A stretch of DNA of 64,000 nt, taken from the NCBI GenBank assembly GCA_037724045.1, contig JBBJOW010000001.1, forward strand, positions 1 through 64,000. The letters are read 5' to 3'. The notes beneath the pieces are model-generated. The model was not told where the DNA came from. It saw nothing but the letters and a program-made list of their open reading frames with translations, and ran no database searches. How positions within the stretch are numbered: the first letter of the stretch is position 1; the number at the start of each line of letters is the position of its first letter. Position numbers and translations under genes: made by a program. Of this stretch, positions 57,467 to 64,000 are shown piece after piece. The stretch is from DATLGB01 sp037724045 (GTDB lineage: Bacteria; Actinomycetota; Thermoleophilia; Solirubrobacterales; Solirubrobacteraceae).

Positions 57467-58282
57467 GTGCGCCGCGATCGAGCGACCGACGCGCTGTACG
57501 CGGCCGACGGGGACGCCTTCGTCCCCTCTGCGTTCACCCGCGGGCCGTGGAGCCCCGACCACCAGCACGCCGGCCCGCCCTCGGCGCTGCTGGCGCGGGC
57601 GCTCGTGGGAGCGTCGCGGATCGTCGGCGGCCAGACGGTGAGGATCGCCTTCGACATCCTGCGGCCCGTCCCGATCGTGCCCCTGACGATCGCGACGCGA
57701 CCGCTGCGTCCCGGGCGCAACGTCGAGCAGCTCGAGGCGACGCTCGCGCTCGCCGCGGACGGAACGGAGCTGATGCGCGCCCGCGCGTGGCGGATGCGCG
57801 CCGACCCGATCGTGCTCGACGACGGGCTCAGCGACCCCGGGCGGGCGGGGCTCATCGCGCCTCCGGAGGACTTCGAGGCCGCCCCGCGGGCGGGCTTCTT
57901 CGGGCCCGAGACCGCCTACGCCGACGCGATCGAGTGGCGCTTCGTGCGCGGCACCTGGGACGCGCCGGGGCCGGCCGTCGCCTGGACGCGCATGAAGGTC
58001 GACCTCGTCGCCGGCGAGACCGTCGCGCCGCTCGAGCACCTGCTCGTCGCCGGAGACGCCGCCAGCGGCATCTCGGCCTCGCTGGACTGGAAGACCTGGA
58101 ACTTCATCAACGTGGACTTCAGCGTCTCGCTGGAGCGCGAGCCCGCCGGCGACTGGATCGCGATGGACGCCGTCACGCGCTTCGGCACCCAGGGCGCCGC
58201 GGCCGCCCACTGCGAGTACGCCGACCGCGACGGCCGGGTCGGGACGAGCACCCAGGCGCTGCTCGTCAGCCCCGCGCGCTAG
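57467..58282 (+). CDS. Acyl-CoA thioesterase, double hot-dog fold
   Basis: 271 aa from GTG 57467. GPWSPDHQHAGPPSALLARAL is the start of the first hot-dog unit (Asp/Gly-rich active loop) and WKTWNFINVDFSVSLEREPA the second; FGTQGAAAAHCEYADRDG near the end. Fits the 4HBT_3 / TesB-like thioesterase family common in mycolata. Hydrolyses acyl-CoA; chain length unknown. Confidence 0.85.
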   Translation: MRRDRATDALYAADGDAFVPSAFTRGPWSPDHQHAGPPSALLARALVGASRIVGGQTVRIAFDILRPVPIVPLTIATRPLRPGRNVEQLEATLALAADGTELMRARAWRMRADPIVLDDGLSDPGRAGLIAPPEDFEAAPRAGFFGPETAYADAIEWRFVRGTWDAPGPAVAWTRMKVDLVAGETVAPLEHLLVAGDAASGISASLDWKTWNFINVDFSVSLEREPAGDWIAMDAVTRFGTQGAAAAHCEYADRDGRVGTSTQALLVSPAR

Positions 58283-58292
58283 ATGACGGAGT

Positions 58293-58311
58293 GGGCCCGC
58301 TGGGCGGGCCC
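58293..58311. terminator. Bidirectional terminator hairpin
   Basis: GGGCCCGC and GCGGGCCC, perfect 8-bp arms around TGG, in the 40-bp gap between the convergent thioesterase and glutamate dehydrogenase genes. A short T-containing tail (CGTTCT) follows on the plus strand. Confidence 0.75.
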
Positions 58312-58322
58312 GTGCGTTCTCG

Positions 58323-61300
58323 TCAGCCGACAAGAGCGCGCAGCTCGCGCACGACGACCATGAGCCCCGCGAGCTCGGCGCCGTCGACACTGAGTGAGCG
58401 CATGACCGACGCGAGGTGCTCGGCGCGCGACGCCTTCCGCTCGACGAAGCGCTCGATGGCGGCTGCGGGCTCGAGCTCGGGCGCTTCGGCCAATGCCGAG
58501 GCCACGAGGTCGCGGCGCGCGCGACGGGCGTCGTCGCGCAGCGCCTGGACCGCCCAGCGCTGCACGCGCTGGGCCGCCGGCAGCGCGTCGAGCTCGGCCT
58601 CGAGCCAGCCGAAGCGCAAGCGGTCGCCCAGCAGCGCGAAGGCGAGGCCGACCTCCTCCAGCTCGCGGGCGCACTCCGCGGCCACGGCGAGCACGTCGGG
58701 GGCGAACGCCAGGTCGCCCGTCAGTGCGTGCGCCTGAGCGAGCGTCTCGGGGACGCCGACGGCCTGCAGCCGCTCGACGGCGGCGGTGACGCGCTCCGGA
58801 GGCGCGGCCTCGAGCGCGTCCTCGATCGCGTCGAAGCCCTCGTGGCCGGCTTCGACCAGCTCCTGCAGCGGCGCGTCGGCCGCGTGGCGCAGGTACCAGC
58901 GCGTCACCGTCTCGACCAGGCGCTCGACACCCTCGATGAGCTCGGTCTCCGCCGCGTCGTCGAGGTCGGCGTCGAGCGCGTCGATGGTCGCGAAGCGCCC
59001 GATGGCGCCGGTGACGTCGCGGGCGATCCGGTAGGCCCGGACGACCGCGGCGGGCGTGGCGCCGAGCTCGGCGCACAGCCGGGAGACGAAGGACGGCCCG
59101 AGCGCGTCGACGACCTCGTTGGCGATCAGCGTCGCGGTGAGCTCGCGCCGCAGCCGGTGCTCGCCGATCAGGTGGCCGAAGCGCTCCACCAGCGCCGGCG
59201 GGAAGTAGTTGCGCAGGTCGCGCGCGAACCACGGGTCGTCGACGAGCTCGGTCTCCAGCAGCGCGTCCGTCAGCGAGCGCTTGGCGTGCGCGAGCAGGAC
59301 GGCGAGCTCGGGCCGGTGCAGGCCCAGGCCTGCCCGCCGGCGCTGCCCGAGCGCGGAGACGGTGGGCAGCGCGTCGGCCTCGCGGTCGAGGATGCCCTCC
59401 ACCTCGAGCGCGTCCATGAGGTCGGCGTAGGCGTAGATGCGCGACGGGCAGATGATCAGCTCGCGCGACAGGACCCGCGCCTGGCGGTAGGAGTCCTGGA
59501 GGACGTGGGAGACGACGTCGTCGGTCGCTGCGCGCAGGATCGCTGAGCGCTCGGCGCGGTCGATCTCCCCGCCGGCGACTGCGAGGTCGAGCAGGATCTT
59601 GAGGTTGACCTCGTGGTCGGAGCAGTCCACGCCGGCGGAGTTGTCGATGAAGTCGGCGTGGATGCCGACGCCGTGCTCGGCGGCTTCGACGCGCGCGTGC
59701 TGGGTGAAGCCGAGGTTGCCGCCCTCGCCGACGACGCGGCAGCGAAGGTCGCTGGCGTCGACGCGGATCGCGTCGGAGGCGCGGTCGCGCGCGTCGGCGT
59801 CGGTCTCGGCCGAAGCCTTGACCACGGTGCCGATGCCGCCGTTGAAGAGCAGGTCGACCGGCGCGCGCAGGATCGCGCGGATGACCTCGTCGGGGGCGAG
59901 CCCGGCGGCCTCGATGCCCAGCGCGGCGCGGGCCTCGTCGGAGAGCGGGATGGATTTGGCGTTGCGCGGCCAGACCCCGCCCCCGGCGCTGATCAGGCCG
60001 GTGTCGTAGTCGGCCCAGGAGGAGCCGGCCGTGTCGAACAGCCGCTTGCGCTCCTGAAAGGAGCGCTCCGGGTCCGGGTCGGGGTCGATGAACACGTGGC
60101 GGTGGTCATAGGCGGCGACGAGCTTCAGTGTGCGCGAGAGGAGCATCCCGTTGCCGAACACGTCCCCCGACATGTCGCCGATTCCCGCCACGGTGATGAC
60201 GTCGCGCTCCGGATCGGCGCCCCGCTCGCGGAACAGGCGCTTGACCGACTCCCACGCGCCGCGCGCGGTGATGCCGAGCTTCTTGTGGTCGTAGCCGTCC
60301 GAGCCGCCCGACGCGAAGGCGTCGCCGAGCCAGAAGCCGCGGGCCATGGCCAGCTCGTTTGCGGTGTCGGAGAACGTGGCCGTCCCCTTGTCGGCCGCCA
60401 CGACGAGGTAGGGGTCGTCGCCGTCGAGCACCTGCACGCCGTCGGGGTGGACGATCGCGCCGTCCGCCGCGACGTTGTCGGCGAGGTCGAGCAGCGCGGA
60501 GACGAAGCGCCGGTACTGGCGCTCGACCGCAGCCCGCAGATCCTCGGGGCGCTGCTTGAGGTAGAAGCCGCCCTTGGCGCCGGTCGGCACGATGACCGCG
60601 TTCTTGGTCATCTGCGCGCGCATCAGGCCGTAGACCTCGGTGCGGAAGTCCAGCCGGTCCGACCACCGCAGGCCGCCACGGGCGATCGCACCGCCGCGCA
60701 GGTGCACGCCCTCCATCGCGACGGAGTGCACGAACACCTCGACGTGCGGCTTGGGTGACGGGATGCCGGGCACGTCGCCCGAGCGCAGCTTGATGGCGAG
60801 CGCGTCGCGGTCGGGCCGGAACGCGTTGGTGCGCAGCGTCGCGTCGAGCAGCGTGAGCTGGTCGCGCAGGATCCGGTCCTGGTCGAGCGACTCGACGGCG
60901 TCGAGGTCGGCGAGGATCTCCTCGCGCAGCGCGCCGGCGTCGCCGTCCTCGATCCCGCCCACCCCATGGCGGAGCTCGAACAGCCGCACGAGCTTCACCG
61001 CGATGCGCGGCTGGGCGGCGAATGCCTCACCGTCGTAGCGCAGCCCGAAGCGCGCGCCGGCCCGCTGGCGATAGACGCGGTAGGCACGCAGGATCCCGAC
61101 CTGCTGCCAGGTCAGGCCCGCCACGAGGACGAGCTTGCTCAGCCAGTCCGCGTCGGTCTCGCCGCGGCGGACGGCGATGATCGTCTCCGCCAGGCGGTCG
61201 CCGACCGCGGCGAGGTCCAGCGGTTCGCCGTCGGGCCCCCGCACGCCGAAGTTCTGCACGAACATCTGGCTGCCGTCGGAGCCGGCCAGGCGGGCGGGGC

Positions 61301-62990
61301 GCTCGTCGTGCACCTGCAGGCCGAGCATCTCGAGGATCGGCAGGATCTCGGTCAGCGGCACCTTGTCGCCGCGCTTGTAGAGCGCCAGGCGGGTGCGCGC
61401 CCCCGAGCGGCCTTCGGCGTGCTGGAGCCCGACGACGAGGTCGCGCCGGTCGCGATCGAGGTCCTCCAGGCGCTCGATGTCGCCGGCCGCGAGCGCGGGG
61501 TCGGTCGCCGCTTTGTAGAAGTCGGGCAGGCGGCCGCTCCAGTCCGTCGCCAGCTCGCGGGCGCGCGCGCCGTCGTGGCGTTCGCGCAGGACGCGCTCGA
61601 CCGCGTCGTCCCAGCTGCGGCTCAGCCGCGCGACCTCGGTTTCGAGCTCCTGCAGGTCGGGATCGGCCAGCGCGCCGGACGGGTCGTGCAGGGCGAAGTG
61701 CAGGCGGGCGTGGGCGAACTGCTCGTCGACGACCAGATGCGACTCGAGCGTCGCCTCGCGGCCGAAGCGCTCCTGCACGAGCCCGCGCACGCGCTCGCCG
61801 AGCATCGCCGAATAGCGCGGGCGCGGGAGGGCGACCACCAGCGCGGCGGTCGTGTTGTCGGCTGAGCGCCGGCCGAGGACGCGGGCCTCGTCTGCCTGCA
61901 TGGCGAGCAGGACGACGATCATCGCCCGCAGGTCCTCCCAGGGCGCCGCGAACAGCTCGTCCTTGTAGAACGAGCCGAAGATGGCGACGGCGGCACGATG
62001 GTCGTGGGAGCCGTCGATCAGCGCCTCGGCCTCGAGGATGCGACGGAGCTTGTGGCCGAGCAGCGGGGTGTCGGCCGCCGGCGACGTGTAGGCCTTGCGG
62101 GTGAAGAGGCCGATCAGGCGGCATTCGGCCACCACCCCCTCGCGCTCGTGGCGGACGGCCACGTAGTCCATCCGCGCGTACCGGCGGACCGGTGACAGGC
62201 GGTTGGTCTTGGCGACCGTCAGCAGGGCGTCCGTGCCGAGCACGGTGGGCGGCCCGGCGGTGGCGAGCAGCCCGAGGCCGGACCCCTCGACGACCCCCAG
62301 CCCGCCATCGGCGACGGTGTACTCGCGGTAGCCGAGGAAGGTGAAGGTGCCGTCGAGCAGCCAGCGTAGGAAGGCGATCGTCTCGTTGACCTCGTCGAAG
62401 CCGTGCGGGCCGGCGCCCGAGCGGCCCAGCTCGATCATGCGACCGACCCGCTGGCTCATCGCCGGGAAGTCCGACACCACGCGGCGGACGTCGTCGAGGA
62501 TCGCGTAGAGCCGCTGCTCGACCTCCGCGAGTTCGGCGTCCTCGAGGCGGCGGTCGAGCTCGAAGTGCATGACCGACTCGCGGCGCGCGCTGTCGCGCGG
62601 GTCGGCGACCGCCTCGAGCGTGCCGTCGCCGTCGCGCCGGGTGCCGAGGATCGGGTGCATCACGCGCCGGACGAGCAGGCCGCGCGCCTGCAGGTACGCC
62701 GCGACGGAGTCCACGAGGAACGGGAGGTCGTCGGTCGCCGTCTCCACCACCGAGCCGACGGACTCGTAGCCGTGGACGTCGTGGGTCGGCGTGAAGGCAC
62801 GGACGGTCGCGGCGCTGCGGCCACGGGTGGCCATCAGCTCGTAGGCGCCGGAGACCTCGGCCAGGACCTCCTGCGGGTCCGCGTGCTCCTCGTGGTGGCG
62901 CTGCAGGTAGGCGTGGGCGAACGCGCACAGGAGCTCGTCGCCGGCCAGGGAGGCGACGCGCTCTCGCAGGCTCTCCTCCGCAAGGGTCAC
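58323..62990 (-). CDS. gdh: NAD-specific glutamate dehydrogenase, 180-kDa class
   Basis: 1555 aa from GTG 62990; the usual 1550-1650. N-terminal ACT-like regulatory segments (SVVETATDDLPFLVDSVAAY, TFLGYREYTV), catalytic core from about 780 (VPTGAKGGFYLKQRPEDLR), with GIGDMSGDVFGNGML and VGEGGNLGFTQHARVEA, and the long helical C-terminal region. Oxidatively deaminates glutamate to 2-oxoglutarate and ammonium; mainly catabolic. It complements the assimilatory nitrate genes upstream but is not linked to them. Confidence 0.97.
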   Translation of the reverse strand: MTLAEESLRERVASLAGDELLCAFAHAYLQRHHEEHADPQEVLAEVSGAYELMATRGRSAATVRAFTPTHDVHGYESVGSVVETATDDLPFLVDSVAAYLQARGLLVRRVMHPILGTRRDGDGTLEAVADPRDSARRESVMHFELDRRLEDAELAEVEQRLYAILDDVRRVVSDFPAMSQRVGRMIELGRSGAGPHGFDEVNETIAFLRWLLDGTFTFLGYREYTVADGGLGVVEGSGLGLLATAGPPTVLGTDALLTVAKTNRLSPVRRYARMDYVAVRHEREGVVAECRLIGLFTRKAYTSPAADTPLLGHKLRRILEAEALIDGSHDHRAAVAIFGSFYKDELFAAPWEDLRAMIVVLLAMQADEARVLGRRSADNTTAALVVALPRPRYSAMLGERVRGLVQERFGREATLESHLVVDEQFAHARLHFALHDPSGALADPDLQELETEVARLSRSWDDAVERVLRERHDGARARELATDWSGRLPDFYKAATDPALAAGDIERLEDLDRDRRDLVVGLQHAEGRSGARTRLALYKRGDKVPLTEILPILEMLGLQVHDERPARLAGSDGSQMFVQNFGVRGPDGEPLDLAAVGDRLAETIIAVRRGETDADWLSKLVLVAGLTWQQVGILRAYRVYRQRAGARFGLRYDGEAFAAQPRIAVKLVRLFELRHGVGGIEDGDAGALREEILADLDAVESLDQDRILRDQLTLLDATLRTNAFRPDRDALAIKLRSGDVPGIPSPKPHVEVFVHSVAMEGVHLRGGAIARGGLRWSDRLDFRTEVYGLMRAQMTKNAVIVPTGAKGGFYLKQRPEDLRAAVERQYRRFVSALLDLADNVAADGAIVHPDGVQVLDGDDPYLVVAADKGTATFSDTANELAMARGFWLGDAFASGGSDGYDHKKLGITARGAWESVKRLFRERGADPERDVITVAGIGDMSGDVFGNGMLLSRTLKLVAAYDHRHVFIDPDPDPERSFQERKRLFDTAGSSWADYDTGLISAGGGVWPRNAKSIPLSDEARAALGIEAAGLAPDEVIRAILRAPVDLLFNGGIGTVVKASAETDADARDRASDAIRVDASDLRCRVVGEGGNLGFTQHARVEAAEHGVGIHADFIDNSAGVDCSDHEVNLKILLDLAVAGGEIDRAERSAILRAATDDVVSHVLQDSYRQARVLSRELIICPSRIYAYADLMDALEVEGILDREADALPTVSALGQRRRAGLGLHRPELAVLLAHAKRSLTDALLETELVDDPWFARDLRNYFPPALVERFGHLIGEHRLRRELTATLIANEVVDALGPSFVSRLCAELGATPAAVVRAYRIARDVTGAIGRFATIDALDADLDDAAETELIEGVERLVETVTRWYLRHAADAPLQELVEAGHEGFDAIEDALEAAPPERVTAAVERLQAVGVPETLAQAHALTGDLAFAPDVLAVAAECARELEEVGLAFALLGDRLRFGWLEAELDALPAAQRVQRWAVQALRDDARRARRDLVASALAEAPELEPAAAIERFVERKASRAEHLASVMRSLSVDGAELAGLMVVVRELRALVG

Positions 62991-63013
62991 GCGCGTGGCA
63001 CGCTACCCGCTCG

Positions 63014-64000
63014 ATGGAGCGCCGCGACACGACCCGATACATGGCGGCGCTCGCGCTGGGCCTCTCGTTCGCCCCGTCGCTGATGCGGCGCCGCCGGCGC
63101 GAGCAGCTGGCCGTGTCGGCCGGCTCGGCGGCGCTGGGCGCGGCGGCGGGCTGGGCCGCGGAGAGCGCGGTCGTGCAGCTCGCGCGCCGACTGGAGGGCG
63201 GAGAGACGGCGGCCCGGCTCACCGTCGCCGGCGTCGGGGCGGCCGCCTCGCTGAGCCGGCTCGACCGCGCGGGCCCCGCGCTGGCTCTGGTCGGAACCGG
63301 CGCGCGGGTCGCTGGCATCGCCGCGCTCATCGGGTGGGCGGCGCCCGAGCGGCGCCGGGTGAGCGGGTTCGATCCGCTGCCGATCGCGGCCGCGGGCGCG
63401 CTCGCGCTCGGCGTCCAGGCGGTGCGGGCGACCAAGCGCCGCCGCGGCCGGCCGCCCTTCCCCTATCCGTGCGACCCCTATCCGCCTGGCGCCTCCTACG
63501 GGCCGGACTCGCTGGTGCAGCGCCTCGACTTCGAGGGGCAGCGGTTCGTGGCCGGCACGTCGACGGGCCTCGCGAGCGACCCGGTCCGCGTGTTCGTCGG
63601 GCTGCGGTCGGCGCCGAACGTCGGCGCGCGCTGCGACCTCGCCGTCGCCGAGCTCGAGCGCCTCGGCGCGTTCGACAAGGCACGGCTGGTGGTGTGCAGC
63701 GCGACCCTGCGCGGTTATGTCAACCCGGTCCCGATCGCGGCGGAGGAGGTGCTCGCCGACGGCGACGTCGCCCACGTCGTCGTGCAGTACTTCGACCGCC
63801 GCACGCCCTGGCTGTGGCGCAAGGTCCCGATCGCCGCCCAGACGCACCGCGAGCTGCTGGAGCGCCTGCGCCACCGGTCCGGCCCCGAGCTGTGTCTGTA
63901 CGGCGAGTCGCTCGGCGCGTGGGCGTCCCAGCAGGTGTTCCGCGACGCCGGCCCCGAGGAGCTCGACCGGCGCGGGATCGCGCGGGCGCTGTGGGTCGGC
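63014..64000 (+). CDS. Membrane alpha/beta-hydrolase (Abhydrolase_9-like), cut by right edge
   Basis: 329 codons visible from ATG 63014 and open to the window end. The N-terminal ~130 residues have several hydrophobic helices (MAALALGLSFAPSLM, GVGAAASLSRL, LALVGTGARVAGIAALIGW). A catalytic domain follows with RVFVGLRSAPNVGARCDLAV and the nucleophile elbow LYGESLGAWAS (GxSxG). This matches actinobacterial PF15420/PF10081 two-domain proteins of unknown substrate. Divergent from gdh across 23 bp. Confidence 0.82.
   Translation, partial: MERRDTTRYMAALALGLSFAPSLMRRRRREQLAVSAGSAALGAAAGWAAESAVVQLARRLEGGETAARLTVAGVGAAASLSRLDRAGPALALVGTGARVAGIAALIGWAAPERRRVSGFDPLPIAAAGALALGVQAVRATKRRRGRPPFPYPCDPYPPGASYGPDSLVQRLDFEGQRFVAGTSTGLASDPVRVFVGLRSAPNVGARCDLAVAELERLGAFDKARLVVCSATLRGYVNPVPIAAEEVLADGDVAHVVVQYFDRRTPWLWRKVPIAAQTHRELLERLRHRSGPELCLYGESLGAWASQQVFRDAGPEELDRRGIARALWVG

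Noticed and set aside
61027..63435. Minus-strand 802-codon frame in the gdh region
   Set aside because: Shadow of the glutamate dehydrogenase in another frame; low-complexity Arg/Pro text.

Overview
The window is GC-rich (roughly 70 percent), uses many GTG starts and ATGA/GTGA stop-start overlaps, and carries gene types typical of Actinobacteria: a 180-kDa NAD-glutamate dehydrogenase, duplicated bacterial Ku, a MoaD-MoaE fusion, a GlnR-like regulator and DrrA-type ABC exporters. I read it as a chromosomal segment of an actinobacterium, most plausibly of the Thermoleophilia/Solirubrobacterales type. The phylum is fairly secure; the class is inference.

Left edge (1-3511): the right-hand end of a Tn3-family transposon. 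It holds the N-terminal part of TnpA, a TnpI-type tyrosine recombinase, a candidate resolution site with TTTGTCGCC motifs, and a run of four small unrelated genes in mixed orientation separated by related palindromic sites. It closes with a 38-bp terminal inverted repeat at 3474-3511. A gene fragment (3512-3670) lies directly outside. A second, solitary copy of the same terminal repeat (34 of 38 identical) sits at 26814-26851.

3700-26800: mostly housekeeping and metabolism. A molybdenum-cofactor cluster (moaC-moaA-moeA, divergent from a moaD-moaE fusion) flanks a 355-bp gap with a 16-bp perfect-arm hairpin. Next come membrane and glycosyltransferase genes, an operon of GT2, DUF2064, methyltransferase and a membrane-anchored molybdopterin oxidoreductase, an epimerase, CoA and SDR enzymes, a Kelch protein, TauE, an SGNH hydrolase, an XRE plus nucleotidyltransferase pair and a penicillin-acylase-family hydrolase.

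26800-39500: accessory ground. It has a sigma factor with no usual start codon, lipoproteins, a DHA2 exporter with its HxlR regulator, M48 protease, a Ca-binding-repeat protein, an ABC exporter and SUI1. It also carries many broken genes: cupin, DUF899, DUF3291 with a palindromic insert, and a decayed type I restriction-modification/Fic locus abutting a relict nucleotidyltransferase.

39500-51500: a nitrate-assimilation island. It contains a fused nitrate reductase (molybdopterin, FAD/NADH and [2Fe-2S] domains), NarK, NirB and NirD, with a glnA-like/GlnR-like/trpD2 operon in the middle. GAAAC-n6-GAAAC boxes precede nirB and narK at almost the same distance (67-68 nt), and a related box precedes the reductase. 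This makes a coherent path from nitrate uptake to glutamine, supplied with cofactor by the moa/moe genes. A VapBC pair with a frameshifted antitoxin is embedded in it.

51500-64000: LysE (internally deleted), SDR, VOC, truncated SRPBCC, an NADP-dependent reductase, two Ku genes, a metallophosphoesterase, a thioesterase, the large NAD-GDH and an alpha/beta-hydrolase running off the right edge. I saw no rRNA, tRNA or CRISPR.
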